Positions 6,405 to 12,842 of a DNA stretch of 19,066 bases are shown piece by piece (position 1 is the first letter of the stretch; each line of letters opens with the position of its first letter). Under the pieces are notes generated by a model that was given only the letters and a program-made list of their open reading frames with translations, ran no database searches and had not been told where the DNA came from. A program made the position numbers and the translations under genes. The stretch lies in the NCBI GenBank assembly GCA_012798935.1, contig JAAZMG010000138.1, forward strand, positions 1 through 19,066. Reading direction: 5' to 3'. Source of the stretch: Tissierellia bacterium. Its GTDB lineage: Bacteria; Bacillota; Clostridia; Tissierellales; Tepidimicrobiaceae.

Positions 6405-6437
6405 TTAAATGAATTTTAATTTTAAAATTCTATTTAA
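6405..6437. repeat. Long A/T inverted repeat upstream of lysA
   Basis: A perfect GAATTTTAA-TT-TTAAAATTC repeat (6411-6430) is extended outward by TTAAAT (6405-6410) and ATTTAA (6432-6437) with one unpaired base. It is 115-147 bases before the lysA start and has no following U tract in either direction. It may be an operator. The rest of 6273-6551 shows no further recognisable element; a TATAAT at 6477-6482 has no convincing -35. Confidence 0.4.
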
Positions 6438-6551
6438 ATTATATAGATTTATATAAAAAGTTGTATTAATATAGGATATAATGAAAACAAAAACACATGA
6501 GCATATCATATATGAAGATGCAAGTAATTTTATTTGAAAGGATGATTCACT

Positions 6552-7814
6552 ATGACAAACTTCCATTTTGCAGGATGTGATACAGTATACCTAGCAAAAA
6601 AATATGGGACACCTTTATACGTTATTTCTGAGAATTATATTATTGATAGAATTGAAGAAATTAAAAGAAATTTTATAGGAAAATATGAAAATGTTGGAGC
6701 AATTTATGCTAGTAAAGCTTTTTTAACTAAAGAAATGGCTAGAATAATAAAAAGAGAAGGAATTGGAATGGATGTAGTGTCTGGTGGAGAACTATATACA
6801 GCAATGGAGGTAGGATTTCCAGAGGAGAAGATTGTATTTCATGGAAACAATAAAACCCTTCATGAATTGGAAATGGCAGTAGGAAATGGAGTAGGTAGAA
6901 TAGTAGTAGATAATATATATGAACTTGATTTATTAACCCAGATAGCAAAACAATATAATAAAAGGGTAAATATACTATATAGAATATCTCCAGGAGTCAA
7001 TAGTCACACTCATAAATATATTCAAACGGGACAAGTAGATTCAAAATTTGGAATACCTATAGGTGGAGGCAAAATATTTGAAGCAATTGAAAAGGCTATG
7101 AATTTAAGTAATATTAATTTATTAGGATTTCATTTTCATATAGGGTCTCAAATTTTAGACAATATAACCTACCTAGAAGCTATAAAAGCTGTAACTAAGT
7201 TAATGAGAGAGGCTAAAAATAGACTTGGATTTGAAACGAAAGAACTAAACACTGGTGGAGGCTATGGCATACAATATGCCGGAGGAGAGAAGAGAAAGCC
7301 TATTTCCTTCTATACAGATCCAATAATGACTGAAATAAAGGATAATTGTAAAAATTATGACTTAAAGGTTCCTAAGGTAACTATTGAACCTGGTCGTTGG
7401 ATTGTAGGAGAATCGGGTATAACTTTATATACTATTGGTTCTATAAAAGAAATTCCAAATATAAGAACTTATGTATCTGTAGATGGAGGTATGACAGATA
7501 ATCCACGACCAAGTTTATATGAAGCAAAATACCAAGGTATAGTTGCCAATAAAGTTAATAAAGAGGCTAGTCAAGTTATTACTATAGCAGGTAAATGTTG
7601 TGAGTCTGGGGATGTATTAATATGGGATTTAAAGGTACCAGAGATTGAAACAGGAGATATTCTAGCTGTACTATCAACAGGAGCATATAATTACTCAATG
7701 GCAAGTAATTATAATAAAACACCAAGGCCTGCGGTTGTTATGGTAAAGGATGGAATAGATAGATTAATAGTAAAACGAGAAACCTATAAAGATATGTTAA
7801 GAAATGAAATATAA
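6552..7814 (+). CDS. lysA: Diaminopimelate decarboxylase
   Basis: A 420-residue pyridoxal-phosphate enzyme that decarboxylates meso-diaminopimelate to L-lysine, the last step of lysine synthesis, in the cytoplasm. The fold-III barrel is complete: YASK at 52-55 with the PLP-binding K55, HFHIGSQI (194-201), the phosphate-binding GGGYG (235-239), EPGR (279-282), and KCCESGD (348-354) supplying the cysteine and acidic residues contributed across the dimer, followed by the Y-containing STGAYNYSM segment. The length is normal for LysA. The ATG has GAAAGGA about 8-10 bases upstream. It stands alone, without other lysine genes, and is tail-to-tail with feoB, the stop codons being one base apart with no visible terminator. 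No lysine riboswitch is seen in the leader. Confidence 0.95.
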   Translation: MTNFHFAGCDTVYLAKKYGTPLYVISENYIIDRIEEIKRNFIGKYENVGAIYASKAFLTKEMARIIKREGIGMDVVSGGELYTAMEVGFPEEKIVFHGNNKTLHELEMAVGNGVGRIVVDNIYELDLLTQIAKQYNKRVNILYRISPGVNSHTHKYIQTGQVDSKFGIPIGGGKIFEAIEKAMNLSNINLLGFHFHIGSQILDNITYLEAIKAVTKLMREAKNRLGFETKELNTGGGYGIQYAGGEKRKPISFYTDPIMTEIKDNCKNYDLKVPKVTIEPGRWIVGESGITLYTIGSIKEIPNIRTYVSVDGGMTDNPRPSLYEAKYQGIVANKVNKEASQVITIAGKCCESGDVLIWDLKVPEIETGDILAVLSTGAYNYSMASNYNKTPRPAVVMVKDGIDRLIVKRETYKDMLRNEI

Positions 7815-7815
7815 G

Positions 7816-9915
7816 CTATAAATTAAAAACTATATTTACTATAAATGTAACTAATATAGCAATTCCGGTGGTTAGTCCAAAGGTAAATAAGGGCCATTTC
7901 ATACCTCCGGTTTCATTTTTTATTGTTAAAAGAGTGGTACCACAGGGAAAATGAAGCAATGCAAACAACATAAAATTAAAGGCTGTAATAATGGTCCAAC
8001 CGTTATTTAATAGCAATGTTTTCAACATATTTATATCACTAAATTCTAACATAGCTCCTTTCGACATATAACCCATTATAAGTATAGGTATTACTATTTC
8101 ATTAGCAGGTAACCCTAATAAAAAAGCCATAAGGATAAATCCGTCTAATCCTAAAATTTTACCAAAAGGATCTAAAAAGTTTGCAGATATGCTTAGAATG
8201 CTTTCTCCACCAATATTCATATTTGCAAATATCCAAGTTATGGCTCCCGCTGGAGCAGCCACCAGCATGGCTTTACTTAAAACAAAGAGAGTTCTATCAA
8301 AAGTACTTCTGACAATAACCTTTCCTATTTGTGGTTTTCTATAGGAAGGTAATTCTAGGGTAAAAGATGATGGTATACCTTTTAAAACAGTTTTAGATAA
8401 AAGTTTAGATACTAAAAGTGTTACTATTACACCAAGAACTATCATAAAAAGAACAGACAAGGCAGCAAATATTGAATAATATCTTCTATTAAAGGATTGA
8501 CCTATAAAAATTGCGGATATAGTTATGATTATTGGGAAACGTCCATTACAAGGAACAAAATTATTTGTAATGATTGCTATAAGTTTTTCTCTTGGAGAAT
8601 CTATTATTCTACAAGCCATAACTCCAGCAGCATTACATCCAAATCCCATACTCATGGTTAAAGCTTGTTTTCCTTGAGTACCAGCTTTTCTAAAGGAATT
8701 ATCTAAATTAAATGCTATCCTTGGTAAATATCCTAAGTCTTCTAAGAGAGTAAATAAGGGGAAGAATATGGCCATAGGAGGCAACATTACTGATACTACC
8801 CAGGCTAAAGTTCTATACACTCCTAAAATTAACATATCATGGAGCCAAATAGGAGGATTTAAATATAAGAAAGTTGTGCTCAATTTAGATTCTAGGTTAA
8901 AGAGTAATTTAAATAGTAAATCAGAAGGATAATTAGAACCTACTATGGTAATCCAAAAAACAACGACTAAAAGAAATATCATTATAGGAAATCCCATTTT
9001 TTTACTTGTAAGAATATCATCTAATGTTTTATCCCAATTCTTTTTGTTGGTTTTCTGGATAGTAATTGTTTCTTTTGCAATCATTTCAGCTTTTTTATAC
9101 AATGTAGCTACTATCTCTTCTCCTTTTTTAGAATGAGGCTGTAGAATTTTTTTTATCTCAAACAAGGCTTCATGAGCATTTTTTTTAAGTAATAACCTTT
9201 TAATCTCCTCTTCCATGTTTTTGTCACTATCTATTAGTCTTAGAGCTATCCATCTAAGATTATAACTTTGGTAAATATACTTAGATAGTATACCTTCTAT
9301 TTTATCTATTAAATTTTCTATATCCTTATCATATATAACCTCTTTAGGTAATATTTCTATCTCGTTTTTTGTTATTTTATCTATAGTCATAAGAAGTTTT
9401 TCTATACCAATTCCATCTCGAGCTATAATGGGTATTACAGGAACATTTAGTAGTTTTTTTAATTTATTTATATGAATTTCAATCCCTTTCTTCTTAGCTT
9501 CATCCATAAGATTAATACATACTATAACATTGTTTGTAGCTTCCATAACCTGAAGAACTAAGTTTAGATTTCGTTCTAGACTAGTACTATCTACTACAAC
9601 GATTGTTATTTTGGGGTTGCCAAAACAAATAAAGTCCCTAGCAATCTCTTCTTCTTGAGAGTTTATAAATAGAGAATAGGTTCCAGGAAGGTCTACTAAT
9701 AGATAATCTATATCCTTGTACGTAAAACAACCCCTGGCATTGGCTACAGTTTTTCCTGGCCAATTACCAGTATGTTGTTTTAATCCAGTTAAGTAGTTAA
9801 ATAATGTACTTTTTCCTGTATTTGGATTGCCAGCTAATCCAATGACAGGTTTATTTTCTGTACTTTCTAGTGTAATATTATCTTCTATATTATTTTGACT
9901 GATTTTACCTATCAC
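7816..9915 (-). CDS. feoB: Ferrous iron transport protein B
   Basis: A 699-residue inner-membrane Fe(II) transporter with an N-terminal G-protein domain. GTPase motifs: P-loop GNPNTGKST (29-37), G2 threonine in NWPGKTV (51-57), G3 DLPG (75-78) and G4 NLMD (135-138). A helical linker region follows (about 190-290), then two Gate-type membrane halves with about eight transmembrane segments, including the conserved MGFGCNAAGVMACRII segment (about 425-440), whose cysteine lies in the transport path, and GLPANEIVIPI. The start is a GTG at 9915 with AGGTGA upstream, 10 bases after the feoA stop, so the two form an operon. An N-terminal extension of about 25 residues precedes the first strand. No FeoC gene follows. 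Expression would be expected to respond to iron, but I cannot identify a Fur or DtxR site. Confidence 0.96.
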   Translation of the reverse strand: MIGKISQNNIEDNITLESTENKPVIGLAGNPNTGKSTLFNYLTGLKQHTGNWPGKTVANARGCFTYKDIDYLLVDLPGTYSLFINSQEEEIARDFICFGNPKITIVVVDSTSLERNLNLVLQVMEATNNVIVCINLMDEAKKKGIEIHINKLKKLLNVPVIPIIARDGIGIEKLLMTIDKITKNEIEILPKEVIYDKDIENLIDKIEGILSKYIYQSYNLRWIALRLIDSDKNMEEEIKRLLLKKNAHEALFEIKKILQPHSKKGEEIVATLYKKAEMIAKETITIQKTNKKNWDKTLDDILTSKKMGFPIMIFLLVVVFWITIVGSNYPSDLLFKLLFNLESKLSTTFLYLNPPIWLHDMLILGVYRTLAWVVSVMLPPMAIFFPLFTLLEDLGYLPRIAFNLDNSFRKAGTQGKQALTMSMGFGCNAAGVMACRIIDSPREKLIAIITNNFVPCNGRFPIIITISAIFIGQSFNRRYYSIFAALSVLFMIVLGVIVTLLVSKLLSKTVLKGIPSSFTLELPSYRKPQIGKVIVRSTFDRTLFVLSKAMLVAAPAGAITWIFANMNIGGESILSISANFLDPFGKILGLDGFILMAFLLGLPANEIVIPILIMGYMSKGAMLEFSDINMLKTLLLNNGWTIITAFNFMLFALLHFPCGTTLLTIKNETGGMKWPLFTFGLTTGIAILVTFIVNIVFNL

Positions 9916-9925
9916 AATGCATCAC

Positions 9926-10153
9926 CTATATTATACGAATTAAAATATTTTCAGCTTCTTCTTTCCTAATAGCTATTATAGTTCCCCTAATATTAAAGGC
10001 AATTGGATTGCCAGACGGACTATATCTTTCGGTCTTAACAATAGTATTTGGTATGAGTCCTAAATCTAAAAATCTTCTCTTAAGATTATTATCCTTTATA
10101 TATTCAACCTTTCCAATTTTCCCTATAGGAAGGCGACTTAAGGATAGTTGCAT
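9926..10153 (-). CDS. feoA: Ferrous iron transport protein A
   Basis: A 75-residue SH3-like cytoplasmic protein. It shows the family pattern: L-x-x-L-P-x-G near the start (LSRLPIGKIGKV, 5-16), RRFLDLGLIPNTIV (26-39), the P-S/G-N-P-I-A-F strand (46-53), then RGTIIAIRKEEAENILI (56-72). FeoA is needed with FeoB for Fe(II) uptake, probably as a regulatory partner of the transporter's G domain. The ATG at 10153 has GGGAGGAG about 6 bases upstream. It is the first gene of feoAB and is divergent from the cotJ operon. Confidence 0.93.
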   Translation of the reverse strand: MQLSLSRLPIGKIGKVEYIKDNNLKRRFLDLGLIPNTIVKTERYSPSGNPIAFNIRGTIIAIRKEEAENILIRII

Positions 10154-10203
10154 ATTATCTCCTCCCTAAATTCAATGGATTTCTCCATCTTATTTACTTT
10201 CAT

Positions 10204-10233
10204 ATTATGAATTACATATATGATAGGTTACAA
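10204..10233 (-). promoter_or_regulatory. Candidate feoAB promoter
   Basis: On the minus strand TTGTAA (10233-10228) and CATAAT (10209-10204) are 18 bases apart, predicting a start near 10197 and a leader of about 45 bases. Confidence 0.4.
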
Positions 10234-10256
10234 TATTTAAAATTTATTCATGTAAC
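10227..10256. repeat. Inverted repeat GTTACA-N18-TGTAAC at the feoA promoter
   Basis: Perfect 6-bp arms at 10227-10232 and 10251-10256. The inner arm overlaps the proposed feoA -35 box. It could be a regulator site, but it does not match Fur, PerR or MntR boxes as I know them. Confidence 0.3.
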
Positions 10257-10322
10257 AATTAAATATTAGAAACGTACTATATATTGAAAAGGAATTAATT
10301 TAAACTGTTAGGAGGATTTAAT

Positions 10323-10511
10323 ATGAATGGAGATTATTATCATGAAAGAAGAAAAGAAAGTCTATTAGCAAGGGCTTATGTGCCTATTCAGATTATGAAT
10401 CAAGTATATAGTCCCAGTGAAGCCCTTAAAAAGGGAACATTATTTCCAGAATTATATAGACCTTATAAAGTTGGAACAAGAGATGTAAGTGGAGGTGGAT
10501 TTAATGGATAA
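10323..10511 (+). CDS. cotJA: Spore coat-associated protein CotJA
   Basis: A 62-residue small protein with the CotJA signature: LARAYVPIQIMNQVYSP (15-31), then EALKKGTLFPELYRPY (33-48). CotJA is a minor component linked with assembly of CotJC into the inner coat of the spore. It is somewhat shorter than the Bacillus protein (82 residues) because the ends are trimmed, while the central motif is intact. The ATG at 10323 follows TTAGGAGG at 7 bases. It is the first gene of cotJABC and overlaps cotJB by 8 bases. In Bacillus the operon is under mother-cell sigma-E; I could not find a convincing sigma-E promoter in 10154-10322. Confidence 0.93.
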   Translation: MNGDYYHERRKESLLARAYVPIQIMNQVYSPSEALKKGTLFPELYRPYKVGTRDVSGGGFNG

Positions 10512-10764
10512 AGAACAGATGAGATTGTTAAAAGAACTTATGGAAGTTGAATTTGTGGTATTAGAGACAGCTCTTTATTTAAATACTCACCCAAATGATG
10601 AAAGAGCTTTAAGACTTCACAACACCTATTCCCAAAAACTTAGTGAATTAGAGTCTTTATATCAAGCCAGATATGGTCCATTAAAGAATACTGGAATGAG
10701 TGGTTGTCCGTGGGCTTATATTGACGGGCCTTGGCCTTGGGAAATAAATTTTAATATGTCTTAG
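10504..10764 (+). CDS. cotJB: Spore coat protein CotJB
   Basis: An 86-residue protein matching CotJB: an N-terminal helical half (LLKELMEVEFVVLETALYLNTHPNDERAL) and a C-terminal block ending in CPWAYIDGPWPWE, the hallmark of the family. I use the ATG at 10504, which has GGAGG 8 bases upstream; an in-frame GTG at 10489 would lie inside that ribosome binding site. It overlaps the end of cotJA by 8 bases and is 12 bases before cotJC, consistent with a translationally coupled coat operon. CotJB is thought to act with CotJA and CotJC in the inner spore coat; its molecular role is not known. Confidence 0.93.
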   Translation: MDKEQMRLLKELMEVEFVVLETALYLNTHPNDERALRLHNTYSQKLSELESLYQARYGPLKNTGMSGCPWAYIDGPWPWEINFNMS

Positions 10765-10776
10765 AGGGGGATAGAA

Positions 10777-11349
10777 ATGTGGATATATGAAAAGAAACTA
10801 CAATATCCTGTTAGAGTAGATACTACCAATCCTACTCTTGCAGCTATGATAATAGAACAATTTGGTGGACCAGATGGAGAATTATCAGCTGGTATTAGAT
10901 ATTTAACTCAAAGGTGGACTATGCCTACAAACCAAGGAAAAGCTTTGTTGACAGATATAGGCACAGAAGAACTAGCTCATTGGGAAATTATAGGTACATT
11001 GGTGTGGAGATTAGTAAAAGATGCACCAATAGATAAAATAAAAGGAACTCCTTTTGAAGCCCATTATGTAAATCATGGAAAGAGTCCATTTCCTCATAAT
11101 GCAGCTGGGGAAGCTTGGACAGCTGGATATATACAATCTAAAGCAGACCCTATAGCGGATTTACATGAAGATATGGCAGCGGAAGAAAAAGCCAGAGCAA
11201 CTTATGAATATTTAATAAGAGTTAGCGATGATCCAGGAGTAACTGATACCTTAAGATTTTTAAGACAAAGAGAAGTTGTTCATTTTCAAAGATTTGGTGA
11301 AGCCCTTAGAATACTGCAGGAATATATGGATAATAAAAAATATTATTGA
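10777..11349 (+). CDS. cotJC: Spore coat protein CotJC, manganese-catalase family
   Basis: A 190-residue member of the Mn-catalase family found in the spore coat. The four-helix-bundle metal ligands can be read in order: E35, E65-x-x-H68, E136 (or E131) and E166-x-x-H169, compatible with a dimanganese centre that dismutates hydrogen peroxide. CotJC is the main product of the cotJ operon. The ATG at 10777 follows AGAGGGGGA. It closes the operon and is followed by a terminator. All predicted ligands are present, so catalytic activity is plausible but not shown by sequence alone. Confidence 0.94.
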   Translation: MWIYEKKLQYPVRVDTTNPTLAAMIIEQFGGPDGELSAGIRYLTQRWTMPTNQGKALLTDIGTEELAHWEIIGTLVWRLVKDAPIDKIKGTPFEAHYVNHGKSPFPHNAAGEAWTAGYIQSKADPIADLHEDMAAEEKARATYEYLIRVSDDPGVTDTLRFLRQREVVHFQRFGEALRILQEYMDNKKYY

Positions 11350-11381
11350 TAGGCAGAGAGCATTCTCTGTCTATTATTTTA
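11349..11381 (+). terminator. Rho-independent terminator of cotJABC
   Basis: An 11-bp stem (11349-11359 with 11364-11374, one G-U pair) has a 4-base loop and is followed by TATTTTAA. The T tract is short, so it may be leaky. Confidence 0.75.
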
Positions 11382-11427
11382 AGTTAAATCTAAAAAGTAG
11401 GATAATATATCTGCTACTAATACTAAT

Positions 11428-11485
11428 AAACTTAGCCCTAGACTTATCAGTTTAAAAAGGGTACAATATTCATGTAGCTAAGTTT
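11428..11485. repeat. Inverted repeats flanking the rubrerythrin promoter
   Basis: AAACTTAGC (11428-11436) and GCTAAGTTT (11477-11485) are perfect 9-bp inverted copies 40 bases apart. The first lies just upstream of the proposed -35 and the second just after the expected transcript start. Confidence 0.4.
11439..11467 (+). promoter_or_regulatory. Candidate rubrerythrin promoter
   Basis: TAGACT (11439-11444) and TACAAT (11462-11467) are 17 bases apart, giving a start near 11474 and a short leader before the ATG at 11510. Confidence 0.45.
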
Positions 11486-11509
11486 TATGATGAGAAAGGG
11501 GAATTATAT

Positions 11510-12055
11510 ATGCATGCAATGACAGCAGAAAATTTGAGATCAGCCTATGGTGGAGAAAGCCAGGCACATATGAGATATAGAATCTGGGGTGATAAAGCTG
11601 ATAAAGATGGTTTTCCAACAGTAGGAAGACTGTTTAGGGCAACTTCTGAAGCAGAAGAAGTACATGCTACCTTACATTTTAAAGCTTTAAAGGATGAGAA
11701 AGGAGATTTTTCTGTAACTGCAGGGGCCGGGTTTGGTCTTGGAACCACATCGGAAAATCTTCAAGGTGCAATTAATGGGGAAATGTTTGAAGTAGAACAG
11801 ATGTATCCTGCATACATAGCTGTAGCTGAAATGCAAGATGAAAAAACAGCTTTATCAGCTATGAGATTTGCCATTGAGGCAGAAAAAGTTCATGCAAACT
11901 TATTTACAAAGGCAAAAGAAGCTGTAGATAAAGGAAAAGATTTAGAGGCAGATGAAGTCTTATTGTGCCCAGTATGTGGATTTGTTACTATAACTGGTGA
12001 GGAAGACAATTGCCCAATATGTAAAGCAAAAAAAGAAATATTTAAAAAATTTTAA
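11510..12055 (+). CDS. rbr: Rubrerythrin
   Basis: A 181-residue non-haem iron protein that reduces hydrogen peroxide to water in anaerobes, using electrons from rubredoxin or NADH-linked donors. The N-terminal diiron four-helix bundle has E16, E49-x-x-H52 and E125-x-x-H128 along with E91/E94 and E97 region acids. The C-terminal rubredoxin-like domain has C153-P-V-C156 and C168-P-I-C171 holding a mononuclear Fe(SCys)4. The ATG at 11510 has AAAGGGG 8 bases upstream; a second ATG three codons later is less well placed. It is a single-gene unit with its own terminator, directly after the cotJ operon. No PerR box is recognisable. Confidence 0.96.
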   Translation: MHAMTAENLRSAYGGESQAHMRYRIWGDKADKDGFPTVGRLFRATSEAEEVHATLHFKALKDEKGDFSVTAGAGFGLGTTSENLQGAINGEMFEVEQMYPAYIAVAEMQDEKTALSAMRFAIEAEKVHANLFTKAKEAVDKGKDLEADEVLLCPVCGFVTITGEEDNCPICKAKKEIFKKF

Positions 12056-12084
12056 TAAGGCGCCTTTTGGTGCCTTAGTTTTTA
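12056..12084 (+). terminator. Rho-independent terminator after rubrerythrin
   Basis: TAAGGCGCC (12056-12064) pairs with GGTGCCTTA (12069-12077), with one G-U pair and a 4-base T loop, and is followed by GTTTTTAT. It begins directly after the stop codon. Confidence 0.88.
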
Positions 12085-12154
12085 TGCAAACCTTTTCATA
12101 AATTGGAAGTTCTTATAGAAATTAATAGTAAAATGGACACAGGGAGTGATCAAA

Positions 12155-12793
12155 ATGATTGTAGAAACATTAGGCCTATCATTATTGATAGGAAAGTTAA
12201 GAGGCGGCAAGATAAAAAATCTTGAAAAACTTCATATTAAAGGATGGTATATGTTTATAATTGGATTTATAATGGAAATTATTAGTATATTAATTGTAGC
12301 TACTACTGATGGAAAATTAGCAAAGTTTATAATAGAAAACTTTTTTACAATTCATATTTTAATATATATAATAGTAATAGTTGGACTTATATTTAACATT
12401 AGAGAAAAGGAAATGTGGTTAGCCTTAATAGGAACCCTATTAAACTTTATTCCTATATTAATTAATGATGGAAAAATGCCTGTGTCTATAGAAGGTTTAA
12501 ACAGTTCATATCTATATACCCAATTAGATTTATTAGAAAGTGATAGAATATTGACTCATATTTTAGCTAATGAGTATACTAAATGCTATTATTTGTCGGA
12601 TATAATTCCAATACCAAAACCTTATCCCTTTCCAAAGATTATAAGCATAGGGGATATATTAATAGGAATAGGTATTTTTTTATTAATTCAAAACTATATG
12701 AGGTATGAATCTAAGGAAATCAATATGATAAACTTCTCAAGCAACCAAGGTTATAATAAAATTGGTTTTAAGGATAATAATGCTAAAGAATGA
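12155..12793 (+). CDS. DUF5317 integral membrane protein
   Basis: A 212-residue protein with about five hydrophobic helices (near 4-14, 31-51, 67-83, 93-107 and 170-187 in this start frame). I place the start at the ATG at 12155, 8 bases after AGGGAG; an in-frame GTG at 12146 overlaps that site. It has features I associate with DUF5317: an N-terminal RGGKIKNLEKLHIKGW segment, the N-D-G-K-M-P-V motif (about 109-115) between helices, and a C-terminal PFPKIISIGDILIGIGIFLLI helix. The function is unknown. It ends 49 bases before ptsI with no terminator between, so co-transcription is possible though no functional link is known. Confidence 0.8.
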   Translation: MIVETLGLSLLIGKLRGGKIKNLEKLHIKGWYMFIIGFIMEIISILIVATTDGKLAKFIIENFFTIHILIYIIVIVGLIFNIREKEMWLALIGTLLNFIPILINDGKMPVSIEGLNSSYLYTQLDLLESDRILTHILANEYTKCYYLSDIIPIPKPYPFPKIISIGDILIGIGIFLLIQNYMRYESKEINMINFSSNQGYNKIGFKDNNAKE

Positions 12794-12795
12794 AC

Positions 12796-12809
12796 ATTGG
12801 CAAGCCAAT
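12796..12809. repeat. Inverted repeat ATTGGC-N2-GCCAAT upstream of ptsI
   Basis: Perfect 6-bp arms with a 2-base spacer, 34-47 bases before the ptsI start. It is relatively GC-rich for the region and lacks a U tract, so it looks more like a protein-binding site than a terminator. Confidence 0.35.
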
Positions 12810-12842
12810 AAGTGGTAATTTTAATGAATAGGAGACATTTTG

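Noticed and set aside
6273..6551. Lysine riboswitch (L box) before lysA
   Set aside because: The conserved purine-rich L-box core and paired helices are not visible; the gap is nearly all A/T.
6552..6740. Selenoprotein or frameshift signals around lysA and the Se cassette
   Set aside because: All genes read through without in-frame TGA and have complete motifs. I saw no SECIS-like need or recoding.
9500..10153. A feoC gene or a split FeoB
   Set aside because: FeoB is full length with all G motifs in one frame, and no third small open frame with FeoC features flanks the operon.
10154..10322. Sigma-E promoter for cotJABC
   Set aside because: Partial -10-like words exist (for example GTACTATA) but none has a correctly spaced ATATT-type -35, so I do not annotate one.
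12796..12809. ATTGGC-AA-GCCAAT as a terminator of the DUF5317 gene
   Set aside because: The stem is only six pairs with a two-base loop, and no T run follows directly.
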